Positions 11,697-21,649 of a stretch of 43,167 nt of DNA are shown in pieces (position 1 is the first letter of the stretch; each line of letters begins with the position of its first letter). Below the pieces are notes generated by a model. It worked only from the letters and a program-made list of their open reading frames with translations. It had not been told where the DNA came from and searched no databases. The stretch lies in contig NZ_VCHY01000032.1 of NCBI RefSeq assembly GCF_005877885.1, positions 1 through 43,167 on the forward strand, read 5' to 3'. The position numbers were made by a program, and so were the translations under genes. Source of the DNA: Labilibacter sediminis. Its GTDB lineage: Bacteria > Bacteroidota > Bacteroidia > Bacteroidales > Marinilabiliaceae.

Positions 11697-14600
11697 TTAG
11701 AATACTATATTAACGCCCATTGAAACAACCCTATTCAGAGGATAATTGTAACCATTTACAGAAGCAGCCGAAGAAGTTGCTCCAGTATTTGAACCAACCT
11801 CAGGATCAAAATCTTTCATATCTGGGCTAAATGTTAATAAGTTATATCCGCTTGCATATACTCTTACATTCTCCAAACCAATTTTATCAACAAAACTTTT
11901 AGGTAGAGTATATCCTATTTGCAAAGTTTTTAACCTCAAGTAATCAGTTTTATGCAACCAATATGTATTACTATTATTAGTCCAGTATAAGTTACCTCTA
12001 TTAAATGTTCGCGGTCCACTAGCATTAGGATTATCTGCCGTCCAACGCTCATCTGCAAAGCTTTGTAAATAATTACCAAACTGACCGGCTTCAGAAGTGA
12101 TGTACGCGACTCCACCAGTTGCACCTTGCAGTAACATGGACAGATCAATATTTTTATACTTCAGGTTAATGTTCGAGCCAAAAGTGAAACTAGGAATATT
12201 GTTCTTATAAATTCTAACACGGTCATCTGCATTGATAATACCATTATCGTCGTAATCAACAAACTTTACATCTCCAGGTTCTGGCGTAGTTCCAATTTCA
12301 TAACTCACATCATGTGCATCAATTTCTGCCTGATCATTGTATATTCCATCAGTTTTATAGTATAATCCTGAGCCCATAGGGTGACCTGTCTTTTTTTGCC
12401 ATTCTGGGATTCCTTCTGTTTCATCCCACTCTTCTACCTTACTCTTTGAATAACTTCCATTAAACGATATTGAATAACCAAAGTCACCTATTGAATAATC
12501 ATTATATGACACCAAGAAGTCAAATCCTTTATTTGATGCTTTACCATAATTAACATCTGGTAATGACAATCCTGCTGAATTAGGCACGTTAGCATTCTGT
12601 GCTCCTAAAATATTACTTCGACGATATTCGAAATAATCAGCTTCAATACTTAATTTACCATTCAGCAATGATGCGTTAATTCCAATATTTGCCTGATTGG
12701 CAACCTCCCAGGTAATGTTTGGATTAGCTAAAACACTTTCATATAAGGTATTTAGTTCAGTTAAATCGGAACCTGAGTATGTAACAAACGGCATATTCCA
12801 CCCTGGATTAGTTTGGTAACCCAATAAGTATTTTGTAAGGTATTGAAACTCTCCGACACGATCATTACCTGTTTGACCAATGGAAGCTCTTAGTTTAAAA
12901 TAATCGATAAATGATAAATTATCTTTCCAAAAGCGTTCTTCAGAAGCAACCCAACCTAAAGATACTCCCGGGAAAAAGCCAAAACGATTATCTTCTGGAA
13001 AAATATATGAACCATCATATCGACCTACAAACTCAAATAAATACTTATTCGCAAAATCATAATTAATTCTACCAAAATAACTTTGTCGCGCATTTACACT
13101 TCCTGAGCCACCTGTTCTTTGATTAGCTGTTTGACCTGCAAATATTTCCTGAATGGCTGTTGAAAGGTATAGATCCCGATAAACATCAAATCGATTCATG
13201 TTTCCTTCATCAACCTGAGCCCCAACCATCATCTTTAAATTATGGTCATTGCTAATAACTGTTTCGTAATTAAATATTCCATAGTACAGATTTTGGTAAT
13301 CCGACCTGAACTCCTCTTTTAAACTAGGGGCATTATTTGTTCCTCCTCCATAGGTTTTTGATTGCAATATAGGATCGCCATTTTCATCCACTGAGTTTCC
13401 GTCCCAGGTGTATAATTCATATGGTTGTTTCCAAATTTTAAAAAAATTGAAGCTTTGATCAAATGAAGCATTACCGCTAAATGATAATCCCTTGACCCAA
13501 GGAATATTAACATCAAGTTTTAAATTACTATTAAACACGTATTTTTTTTGTCTATTGTAACCTGGGACATCAGTACTGGTTACAACAGGATTTCGTCCTC
13601 CTTCCAACGCCGGACCTGGTTCTCCATTCGGCCATCGTGCAACAGAGGTAGGATAACTTTGAATTATTCCTCTAAAAATATCGTAAGCACTGCTAATAGG
13701 GTAGTTCCGATTTTCTAGCCTTCCTGAGATATCCACTCCAACACTAATATCTTTGGTAATTTCACCATCGATATTACTTCTAAAATCATGTTGTCTGTAC
13801 GAATTTGAACTGTTTTTGTAGTTTCCATCCTGAAATCTTGTTCCCAAAGACACAAAATACTTCATCTTTTCTGTACCACCATTAATACTGATATTATGGC
13901 TATTCTGAGCTGATTGTGGCTTTATCACTTCATCAAACCAGTCAATATTGGGATACCTTAATGGATCTGAACCATCCCTAAATAACTGTATCTGCTCTTC
14001 AGTATATATTGAATTAAATCCGTTGTCATTATTTTCATAGTATGCAATTTCATTGAGCATGCTAGCATAAGTTGGTGCATCTGCCATCTCAGGAAGTTTT
14101 GTAGGCTGATTAAAGCCAAATTCGCCTTTATAACTTATCTCTGGCTTACCTATTTTTCCTCGTTTAGTAGTCACCAAGATTACACCATTTGCAGCTTGTG
14201 CCCCGTAAATAGCTGCTGATGCATCTTTTAGTACAGAAATACTTTCTATACTGTTAGGGTCAATTCGGTCCAAACTTCTGCCTGGTACACCATCAACGAT
14301 AATAAGCACACTGTTATCATTAAAGGTGTTACTACCCCTTATGCGTAATGTAGAACCATCGGTTCCAGGTTCACCACTACTTGTAACAGCTACCAACCCT
14401 GGTAAACGACCAGCCAAGCTATTACTAACATTCGCAACAGGAGCTTCCCTCATTTCATCGCTCTTAATGGTACTAATTGATCCTGTCAACGACTCCTTCT
14501 TTCTTGTTCCATAACCTACAGCCACTACTTCTTCAAGTCCAATAGCATCATTCTCCATCGTGACATTTATAGTGGATTGTTCTCCAACAACTATTGTCTG

Positions 14601-14855
14601 ACTCTTTAATCCTATAAATGAAAACACCAGGCTACTTCCAGAATCAACGCCGATATTATAGTTTCCATCAATATCAGTGATTGTACCATTTTGTGTACCT
14701 TTTACCATTACAGTTACACCAGGTACAGCCTCCCCATTATAATCTTTAACATTTCCACTAACTGTTCTTTGTTGTGCTGTTGCGGGTAGATAACCACCAA
14801 CTAACAATCCTAATACCAATAAGGATTGCCTCAAAAACATTAACTTTTTTTTCAT
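11697..14855 (-). CDS. susC: SusC/RagA-type TonB-dependent outer-membrane transporter
   Basis: 1052 aa. Signal peptide (1-28), carboxypeptidase-regulatory-like domain (about 30-110, VSGNVKDYNGEAVPGV), TonB-box region around EEVVAVGYGT, plug domain with ANGVILVTTKRGK (about 130-235), then a long beta-barrel ending in an aromatic-rich C-terminus (VSMGVNIVF). It imports oligosaccharides into the periplasm using TonB energy. It is the first gene of the SusC-SusD pair. The 750-bp region upstream holds a three-copy motif that could be the site for the neighbouring hybrid regulator. Confidence 0.96.
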   Translation of the reverse strand: MKKKLMFLRQSLLVLGLLVGGYLPATAQQRTVSGNVKDYNGEAVPGVTVMVKGTQNGTITDIDGNYNIGVDSGSSLVFSFIGLKSQTIVVGEQSTINVTMENDAIGLEEVVAVGYGTRKKESLTGSISTIKSDEMREAPVANVSNSLAGRLPGLVAVTSSGEPGTDGSTLRIRGSNTFNDNSVLIIVDGVPGRSLDRIDPNSIESISVLKDASAAIYGAQAANGVILVTTKRGKIGKPEISYKGEFGFNQPTKLPEMADAPTYASMLNEIAYYENNDNGFNSIYTEEQIQLFRDGSDPLRYPNIDWFDEVIKPQSAQNSHNISINGGTEKMKYFVSLGTRFQDGNYKNSSNSYRQHDFRSNIDGEITKDISVGVDISGRLENRNYPISSAYDIFRGIIQSYPTSVARWPNGEPGPALEGGRNPVVTSTDVPGYNRQKKYVFNSNLKLDVNIPWVKGLSFSGNASFDQSFNFFKIWKQPYELYTWDGNSVDENGDPILQSKTYGGGTNNAPSLKEEFRSDYQNLYYGIFNYETVISNDHNLKMMVGAQVDEGNMNRFDVYRDLYLSTAIQEIFAGQTANQRTGGSGSVNARQSYFGRINYDFANKYLFEFVGRYDGSYIFPEDNRFGFFPGVSLGWVASEERFWKDNLSFIDYFKLRASIGQTGNDRVGEFQYLTKYLLGYQTNPGWNMPFVTYSGSDLTELNTLYESVLANPNITWEVANQANIGINASLLNGKLSIEADYFEYRRSNILGAQNANVPNSAGLSLPDVNYGKASNKGFDFLVSYNDYSIGDFGYSISFNGSYSKSKVEEWDETEGIPEWQKKTGHPMGSGLYYKTDGIYNDQAEIDAHDVSYEIGTTPEPGDVKFVDYDDNGIINADDRVRIYKNNIPSFTFGSNINLKYKNIDLSMLLQGATGGVAYITSEAGQFGNYLQSFADERWTADNPNASGPRTFNRGNLYWTNNSNTYWLHKTDYLRLKTLQIGYTLPKSFVDKIGLENVRVYASGYNLLTFSPDMKDFDPEVGSNTGATSSAASVNGYNYPLNRVVSMGVNIVF

Positions 14856-14903
14856 AAATCTTTGTTTTAGTTTCTCTTACACTGAGAATTCGTACAAATA
14901 ATA

Positions 14904-15026
14904 TTATCTTGAAGCAACCAATAATAATGCAACGATGTATACTATTAGAAGTAGGTACAATAAAGCATTTATAAGTTTTAACCGCTTAATTTTGTCTACA
15001 AATCCATTTTCTTTTGGCTGTTGCAT
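14904..15026 (-). CDS. Possible 40-aa single-pass membrane peptide
   Basis: From the ATG at 15026 the peptide has a charged N-terminus (MQQPKENGFVDKIKRLK) and one strongly hydrophobic helix of about 20 residues, ending VASR. It lies just upstream of susC on the same strand. No family is recognised and no ribosome-binding site is clear. Short hydrophobic ORFs also arise by chance in AT-rich leaders, so this is tentative. A longer version from 15101 has an uncharacteristic N-terminus. Confidence 0.25.
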   Translation of the reverse strand: MQQPKENGFVDKIKRLKLINALLYLLLIVYIVALLLVASR

Positions 15027-15613
15027 TACAATTAGATATTTCAATTTTTCATTGTGCAAGTTGAAACTTTCCCTACCAAACGATGATGTAAATAGCATCA
15101 ATTAACGTATATATTTCGTCAACATCACAAATGATAAGTAGTCAAAAAACAATCACATTTAGTCATTTAACGAACATATATAACTGATTACAATGACATT
15201 AAATGATTATATATCTCATTAACACTATTTCACACTTGAAAGCCACAATTATATCAGACACTTAATATTGAGTTAATCCTTACTACATAAAATATGTTGC
15301 TGTGCACAACGAGTTTTAACACTATTACCGGTAATTTCTTTGCGAATTTCGCTCTCTTTATTTTAACAATAACGCTTCAAGGTTAACGTAATGATACCAG
15401 GCTTGCATTTTTATTCTAATCTGCATTTCGTTATTACTAATGTTGTAGTCGTACAGGGTTCGTTGCAAATAAATCTGACAAACGATTATTCGCAAGTGTT
15501 TAAATTACATTTTAAGGCATCCTTATTTATCAATCAAGCGTAGTAATAACTGAGTGGTATAAAAAGCAGGAGTCTTGCACCATAGTTTTAATCAGGAGAA
15601 CGAATGCCTTTAT
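15027..15613. other. Intergenic region between susC and the hybrid regulator
   Basis: About 590 bp without a convincing gene. The susC-proximal part carries the three-copy TATATAT-type motif listed separately. No good terminator for the regulator gene was seen. Confidence 0.5.
15108..15223. promoter_or_regulatory. Three-copy motif upstream of susC (candidate regulator operator)
   Basis: The 16-mers at 15108-15123 (TATATATTTCGTCAAC) and 15208-15223 (TATATATCTCATTAAC) are direct repeats exactly 100 bp apart, differing at three positions. An inverted, one-base-longer variant lies between them at 15166-15182. They lie about 250-370 bp upstream of susC and could bind the AraC-type output domain of the hybrid regulator. 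Function is inferred from position. Confidence 0.4.
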
Positions 15614-18600
15614 TTATTTCTCTTTTCTATACTTAGAGGGAGTTGTGCCATAATAATCACCGAAATTTCTTCTAAATGTGTTTACATCGTTATAACCCAA
15701 CTTACCAGCAATTTCAGTTACTGTATTGCCTGATTCAGTGAGAAAACGTGCAGCGGCCTTCATTTTAATTGATATAATAAATTCATGAGGAGATAACTTG
15801 GTTAACTTTTTTATTCTACGATAAAACGTAGAGCCACTCATTGATAATTGATGTGCTAAAGTATCCGCATCTAAACTTGGATTATCCAGGTTTCCTTCAA
15901 TTATATTAATAACCTTAGTGATTATCTCACCCTCTTGATTTGTGATGTTCAGCTTAGAAGCTTCCAATTTTACATTTTTGGCAAACTTCTCTTTTAGCTT
16001 TTTACGAGAAGATATAAGCATTCTGACTTGCTCTTGTAATACTTCTGGATTAAAAGGTTTTGTTATATATAAATCAGCCCCTTTTTTAAGGCCTATTAAT
16101 TCATCTTCTGTCATGTTCTTAGCCGTCAATAAAAGAACCGGTATATGCTCAGTGCTCAAATTCGTTTTTACCTTTTCACAAAGTTCATAGCCATCCATAT
16201 TAGGCATCATAACATCTGAGATAACTAGATCAGGCTTTTCATTGATGATGGTTTCGTAACCTAATACTCCATCTTTTTCAGTTGCAACACTATATTGTCT
16301 GCTTAATAATTCTGATAAGTAATTCCGTAATTCATCATTATCCTCAATAATAACTATTCTGGAACCTCTTCCTTTAGTATTAACAGACTTTGTTTTAACA
16401 CCTTGCACCTCCATGTCAACATCAATAGTCTTCATCATATTCGAATTTGGTTTTCGAACAATGCTTTTAGCGTCCAAATGGTCTGAGCCTAATTTTATAC
16501 GAATAGTAAAGGTTGTTAACCCATCTACCTCACTTTCAGCCTCTACTGTACCTTTATGCAGTTCGATATACTCTTTGACTAGATTTAGTCCTATTCCGGA
16601 ACTTCTAACACTCGTATTTGTTCCTCCCTGGTAAAATCGATCAAACAAGTGTTTCATATCCGATTCGGCAATTCCCTTTCCATCGTTAATAATTTTTATG
16701 ACTACACCATCATCAGGCACATCAAGTGATAAAATTACCTTTCCGGGTTTAGCACAAAATTTAAATGCATTGGATAACAAATTACTCAATACAATCTCGA
16801 TTCTTTCAATATCAATAAACAAAAACTGCTCTTTTACACTAAAGTCAGTCTCAAATGTAACTTCTCTTTCAGCAGCAAGTTCTACAAACTTTTCTTTTAT
16901 TTCCTTTATAAAAGCGACAATGTCAACTTCACTGAAATTCAACTCAACATTACCAGTATCAACCTTTCTGAATTCAATGATTTCATTCACCAGGTTTTCT
17001 AATCTTCTTACATTTTTTTGAACCAATACCAGTTTTGACATTAAATAATCTATTGGCTTAGCAGTAATGTCATTAGATATCAGTTCTGTTATTGGGGCAG
17101 AAATTAGTGAAAGAGGCGTTCTGAGTTCATGAGACATATTGGTAAAAAACTTAATTTTATACTCTATTAGCTGCTGATCTTTTTCTCTTTCCAGTTGTTC
17201 TTTTTCAATTTTGCTTCGCAAATTATTTTGCTTTCTTTGGTTCCAGTTAATCAGCATAATAATACCCAGTAATACCAAAGCATATAATAAAAGTGCATAC
17301 CAGGTTTGCCATATGGGTGGAAGAATTATTAAACGAACACTTTTTTCATGACGACTCCACTCTCCGCTAGCATTTGTACCTTTTACCAAAAGTAAGTATT
17401 TACCAGAACGTAAGTTCTTAAATGACAGATAATGTTTGTTCCCTATATAAGTCCATGTGGTATCGGTACCACGTGTTAATGAATAGGCATATAGATTCTT
17501 TTGTGGAGAGGTAAAATCAAGTGATGAAAACTCAAGGGAAAAATCATTTTGACCACTTCTAAACACTATAGTTTCTACTTCATTTATTGATTGGTTAAGT
17601 ATCCCATCTTTGGATACGTTTATATCTTCACCCAAAACTTTAAGGTTTGTAAATACAACCTTAGGTTCAATCTGGCTAGGAGTTATTTCGTCCGGATGGA
17701 AGTAAGTATATCCATTATCATTGCCAAAATAAATGACGCCATTCTGGTCTTGAAAGCTACTCCCCTGAGCGTATCTTTTATTTTTGTAACCTCCTAATAA
17801 TGCATAGTTTAGTATTGTTTCGTTGACTCTGTTTATATGAGAAATTCCTGAGTTTGTACTAATCCAGATATTACCATGAACATCTTTTTGAATAGCATTT
17901 ATATAATCATCAGACAGCCCGCTGTTTTTTGTAAAGTACCTGATGTTGTATACTCCATTGCTTGTTTGTTCAAGTCTATTAAGGCCTCCGGGTGTTCCAT
18001 ACCATATATAATTACTATCAACACATGTTGATAAAACAATATTTTCTATTGGACGAATATCTCCAAATGGCAATTGTTCAAGAGGTACAAAAGTAGAATC
18101 AATAGGATTAAACTTATGCATACCTTTGAAGGTAGATATCCATAGATCTTTATTAATATCTCTTAAGATAGATGTAACCCTGTTGTCAGATATAAATAAA
18201 TCATTATTTAATACATGGTAATGGTGTATCTTTTTATATTTCCCCTTATCCTTTTTAAAATACAATAATCCATTCTGTTGTGTTGCAACCCATACGCCAT
18301 CTTTCGAGAAGTGCATATCCAGCACCTTTTTCACTTCTATTAAATCTTCTTGACTGAATAGATTAATGGGGCGTTGCATTTCTATCTTGTTTGAGGATTT
18401 TGCTTTTGCAATAAAAATGTCATTATCCAAACTGGCCCAAATATTACTTTCTGTATCTTCAAAAATTTTTTTTGCAGTAACACTTCCCTGATTATACTCT
18501 TCATATTGTTGAAATCCTACTTGAACATATTCCTCTCCCATAGAAACAAAGACGCCCATATCTTTTGTAGCTATCCATTTTCTTTCAGAAGAATCTATAT

Positions 18601-19657
18601 ATAGGTCATTAACCTGGCTTTGAAGTATTTCTTGCTTGCTTTTTATAATCTCTGACTTAAAACCGTTTGATTGAAATAGATGAACAACACCTCCTCCATC
18701 GGTACCCAACCATATATCACCATACTTATCTTCGTAAACATCTAAGATTACTTTGTAATCCATTTTATCATTCCTCTCCTCAAGATGAAGATTTACAGAC
18801 TCAAATAGCTCTTTCTTTGCATCAAAAATAAACAAGCCTTCTCCCCATGTACCAACAAACAATTTACCATCAGCGGTTTGGCATAGAGAATAAGTATTAT
18901 AAATCTTAAGTTCTGTATTCTTTACTTTACAGAATTCTTCATGGGTATTATCTTCATAATTGTATTTTCCAAAAGATTCTCCCCAACCTGTATACCAGAT
19001 AACTGGCTCATTCTTATCAACAAGAATTTCATTAAGAACCAGCTCACCTACCTGTTCTACTTTATTCACAACATTGCCATCTAGCCAGAACAATCCAAAG
19101 TTGGTACTGAACCAAATTGTTCCATTGTGTGCTTGTGCAATTGATTTAATCCTTTCATTTTTAATTATCGGTATATAAATATCTGTCTTTCTATCATATT
19201 TCCATAATCCTTTCGTCCACCCTCCATACCATAAATTACCATTGTTATCCTCTAAAAAAGAAATAATCCTTGATGGAAAATCTTCAGGATATTCCTTTGG
19301 GTCAAATAGATCTATAGGAATATCGTAAACACTGCATCCACCTGTTTTGGTTCCAATGAGTAATTTTTTATTACTATCTATAAATAGTCGTTCAATAGAT
19401 GCTGATTTAAGCCCATTTATTTGGTTCTGCTGAGGTTTAAATATCTTGAATTGATAGCCATCGTATCTGTTTAATCCGCCACGAGTACCAAACCACATAA
19501 ATCCAAATTTATCCTGAGTTATGGTTGTAACCTCATTTTGAGACAGGCCATCATTAATAGATAAAAAATTTATATTCCAATCGTTAGCAAGTAAATCAGA
19601 ACATGCAAACATTACTATTAGCACTAATTGATATGTAGTAAGAATTTTCCTGAACAT
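15614..19657 (-). CDS. Hybrid two-component system sensor/regulator (HTCS) of the polysaccharide locus
   Basis: About 1347 aa from the ATG at 19657. The frame is open 88 codons further upstream, but only this start gives a signal peptide (MFRKILTTYQLVLIVMFAC). Periplasmic part: two-component-regulator propeller repeats (recurring W-x-G/T and DNNGNLWYG-like blades, about 30-680) and a Y_Y_Y domain (about 690-765). Then a TM helix (WYALLLYALVLLGIIML), HisKA with phospho-His near 842 (MSHELRTPL), HATPase_c (NDGKGIAES), receiver domain with Asp near 1147 (SDVMMPNMDG) and an AraC-type HTH_18 at about 1240-1347. It senses an oligosaccharide and activates the susC operon downstream on the same strand. 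Confidence 0.95.
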   Translation of the reverse strand: MFRKILTTYQLVLIVMFACSDLLANDWNINFLSINDGLSQNEVTTITQDKFGFMWFGTRGGLNRYDGYQFKIFKPQQNQINGLKSASIERLFIDSNKKLLIGTKTGGCSVYDIPIDLFDPKEYPEDFPSRIISFLEDNNGNLWYGGWTKGLWKYDRKTDIYIPIIKNERIKSIAQAHNGTIWFSTNFGLFWLDGNVVNKVEQVGELVLNEILVDKNEPVIWYTGWGESFGKYNYEDNTHEEFCKVKNTELKIYNTYSLCQTADGKLFVGTWGEGLFIFDAKKELFESVNLHLEERNDKMDYKVILDVYEDKYGDIWLGTDGGGVVHLFQSNGFKSEIIKSKQEILQSQVNDLYIDSSERKWIATKDMGVFVSMGEEYVQVGFQQYEEYNQGSVTAKKIFEDTESNIWASLDNDIFIAKAKSSNKIEMQRPINLFSQEDLIEVKKVLDMHFSKDGVWVATQQNGLLYFKKDKGKYKKIHHYHVLNNDLFISDNRVTSILRDINKDLWISTFKGMHKFNPIDSTFVPLEQLPFGDIRPIENIVLSTCVDSNYIWYGTPGGLNRLEQTSNGVYNIRYFTKNSGLSDDYINAIQKDVHGNIWISTNSGISHINRVNETILNYALLGGYKNKRYAQGSSFQDQNGVIYFGNDNGYTYFHPDEITPSQIEPKVVFTNLKVLGEDINVSKDGILNQSINEVETIVFRSGQNDFSLEFSSLDFTSPQKNLYAYSLTRGTDTTWTYIGNKHYLSFKNLRSGKYLLLVKGTNASGEWSRHEKSVRLIILPPIWQTWYALLLYALVLLGIIMLINWNQRKQNNLRSKIEKEQLEREKDQQLIEYKIKFFTNMSHELRTPLSLISAPITELISNDITAKPIDYLMSKLVLVQKNVRRLENLVNEIIEFRKVDTGNVELNFSEVDIVAFIKEIKEKFVELAAEREVTFETDFSVKEQFLFIDIERIEIVLSNLLSNAFKFCAKPGKVILSLDVPDDGVVIKIINDGKGIAESDMKHLFDRFYQGGTNTSVRSSGIGLNLVKEYIELHKGTVEAESEVDGLTTFTIRIKLGSDHLDAKSIVRKPNSNMMKTIDVDMEVQGVKTKSVNTKGRGSRIVIIEDNDELRNYLSELLSRQYSVATEKDGVLGYETIINEKPDLVISDVMMPNMDGYELCEKVKTNLSTEHIPVLLLTAKNMTEDELIGLKKGADLYITKPFNPEVLQEQVRMLISSRKKLKEKFAKNVKLEASKLNITNQEGEIITKVINIIEGNLDNPSLDADTLAHQLSMSGSTFYRRIKKLTKLSPHEFIISIKMKAAARFLTESGNTVTEIAGKLGYNDVNTFRRNFGDYYGTTPSKYRKEK

Positions 19658-19932
19658 ACTGATTTGAAATTTCAAGCAATAAAAATAAGACAATTCCTTT
19701 ATAACCATAATTAAACGGCAAGAAACCTTACAGAAAAGTATACTCTTTTGAATGTTAAAATCTAGAGAATGTTTGGGAGGACAGTCAGATGAATGTACTA
19801 GTGGTTGTGGTGCGCAGAAGGCTACAGGTAAAGACAAGGAAATGTAGTATTGAAACCGCATATAATGTATTGAATATGGAGCTTTCACATGATAATGCAC
19901 ATGAACTTTTCTTGGCAACAAGAGGACATTAG

Positions 19933-20070
19933 TCAGTGGAAAGCGACACGCATGTACGAGACACCAATTTTGGTAAAGATAGCATCCATTCTTTTGATTC
20001 TAATACATCACGTACTATGGCTGTTTGTATAACATGGGCTCTTAATTTATTAGAAAGAAAGAAAGAATAA
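19933..20070 (+). pseudogene. C-terminal fragment of an unidentified gene
   Basis: A 45-codon open segment, starting right after an in-frame TAG and ending TAA, has strongly protein-like content (DTNFGKDSIHSFD, then TSRTMAVCITWALNLL). There is no start codon or upstream body. It looks like the C-terminus of a larger, probably envelope or carbohydrate-active protein whose remainder is gone. IS481-type copy 2 begins 130 bp further on, so IS-mediated deletion is plausible. I do not recognise the family. Confidence 0.4.
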
Positions 20071-20193
20071 AGACAACAATATCAAGGCTTTGAGAGAAGA
20101 TATTGCTACTGATCGGAAAATGATATTCTCACTTCTTCAACCAAAATGATTTTTATGAACAAGCCCTGATAAGGACTGCTATTATTATTTTTA
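20071..20193. other. Short AT-rich spacer before IS481-type copy 2
   Basis: No gene or clear structure was seen between the gene fragment and the insertion sequence. Confidence 0.5.
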
Positions 20194-20200
20194 ATTTAAT
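20194..20200 (+). repeat. 7-bp target-site duplication (ATTTAAT), left copy
   Basis: ATTTAAT precedes IS481-type copy 2 and is repeated at 21547-21553. It differs from the duplication around copy 1, so the two copies inserted independently. Confidence 0.85.
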
Positions 20201-21546
20201 TGAATTAGTTTCGATTTAATCTGACAGTTAAAAGGCAAAAGACTTAAATTTAGTTTGCTCAAACAAAATAAGTTTCACCTTTCAAAACTGTCAGAAATGA
20301 ATTCAGAATCAAAGTTAATCAAAAGTAAGTTAGGGTTACTTCAATTAGCCGAACAATTAGGCAACGTTTCAACTGCATGTAAATACCTGGGCTATAGTCG
20401 AGACACCTTTTATCGCTACAAAGAATTGTTTGAAGAAGGTGGAGAAGCTGCATTAAAGGAACTCAGCCGCAAGAAACCTAACATTAAAAACCGCACCTCT
20501 CCGGAAATAGAAGAGCAGGTGGTTGATTTTGCCATTGAATACCCAGCATTCGGACAATGCAGGGCCTCCAATGAACTGAAAAAGCAAGGCGTATTCATAT
20601 CCCCGGCAGGAATCCGGTGTGTGTGGTTACGCCATGACCTGGAAACCTTTAAAAAGCGCCTAAAGGCATTGGAAGCTAAGGTCGCACAAGAAGGGATGGT
20701 TCTATCGGAATCGCAACTTGTAGCCCTGGAAAAAGCCAAGGAAGAAAAGGTGGCCCACGGTGAGATTGAGACGTACCATCCCGGTTATCTGGGAGCACAG
20801 GATACGTATTACGTTGGCTATATTAAAGGCGTAGGAAAGATCTATCAACAGACATTTATTGATACCTATACCAAGGTGGCTTTTGCCAAGCTCTATGACC
20901 GTAAAATAGCCCTTGTGGCAGCAGATACGCTTAATGACAGGGTAATCCCCTTTTACGACAAATACGGCATTCCATTGATGCGTATTCTGACGGATCGAGG
21001 CACGGAATATTGCGGAGCTAGGGAACACCACGAGTACCAGTTGTATCTGGCCATTGAGGATGTTGATCACACCAAAACCAAAGCACGAAGCCCACAAACC
21101 AATGGCATTTGTGAGCGCTTCCACAGAACCATGCAGGATGAGTTCTATGCAACGGCTTTCCGCAAAAAGATCTATAGCTCCATTGAGGAGTTGCAGGCCG
21201 ATGTGGATGTCTGGTTGGAGTATTATAACCAGAACCGGCCGCACTCAGGCAAATACTGTTATGGCAAAACACCATTACAGACCTGGGATGATAGCCTTCA
21301 TCTGGCAGTGGAAAAATTGGTAAGCAATCAATATCAGAATGATGTAACTTTGCAAGTGTCTGATGAAACGGAAGCAGGCCCTGATGGCGATCAACCTGCC
21401 AGGGATAATCAGACCGACTGGAATGGTCAACCGGGGACTAATATCCCCGGTTCCAATGGTTCATTCCAATCGAATATGCCTTTTAAAAACGCTCTTTAAA
21501 GTTTGTGAAAAAAGCCTGACTGTCAGATCAAGTCGTAGCTATTACA
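20201..21546 (+). mobile_element. IS481-family insertion sequence, copy 2 (1346 bp)
   Basis: Same length, ends (TG...CA), orientation and, as far as can be read, sequence as 2019-3364, offset by 18,182 bp. The flanking 7-bp duplication is ATTTAAT. Recombination between the two direct copies would remove the whole polysaccharide locus as an 18.2-kb circle. Confidence 0.92.
20297..21499 (+). CDS. IS481-family transposase, copy 2
   Basis: 400 aa from the ATG at 20297 (TTG 20255 possible), encoding the same protein as the gene at 2115-3317. It has an N-terminal helix-turn-helix, a DDE core (Asp in FIDTYTK, Asp in [10 protein letters not shown], Glu in [11 protein letters not shown]) and an Asp/Asn/Gly-rich tail. 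The reading frame is intact, so it is presumably an active transposase supplying both copies. Confidence 0.92.
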   Translation: MNSESKLIKSKLGLLQLAEQLGNVSTACKYLGYSRDTFYRYKELFEEGGEAALKELSRKKPNIKNRTSPEIEEQVVDFAIEYPAFGQCRASNELKKQGVFISPAGIRCVWLRHDLETFKKRLKALEAKVAQEGMVLSESQLVALEKAKEEKVAHGEIETYHPGYLGAQDTYYVGYIKGVGKIYQQTFIDTYTKVAFAKLYDRKIALVAADTLNDRVIPFYDKYGIPLMRILTDRGTEYCGAREHHEYQLYLAIEDVDHTKTKARSPQTNGICERFHRTMQDEFYATAFRKKIYSSIEELQADVDVWLEYYNQNRPHSGKYCYGKTPLQTWDDSLHLAVEKLVSNQYQNDVTLQVSDETEAGPDGDQPARDNQTDWNGQPGTNIPGSNGSFQSNMPFKNAL

Positions 21547-21553
21547 ATTTAAT
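21547..21553 (+). repeat. 7-bp target-site duplication (ATTTAAT), right copy
   Basis: Directly follows the terminal CA of copy 2 and matches 20194-20200. Confidence 0.85.
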
Positions 21554-21649
21554 CAATGTATTACTAACAATTAGGATTGGCAAAATGATACTTATAGCTT
21601 TTGTTGTATGAATAATCAATCGTTTACCTATAGGAAATCAAATAAATAA

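Noticed and set aside
19658-19921. 88-residue N-terminal extension of the HTCS
   Set aside because: It would bury the signal peptide starting at MFRKILTTYQ and looks like translated promoter DNA.
20416-21323. ORFs antisense or out of frame within the IS481 transposase gene (also at 2234-3141)
   Set aside because: They are shadows of the transposase gene and occur identically in both copies for that reason.
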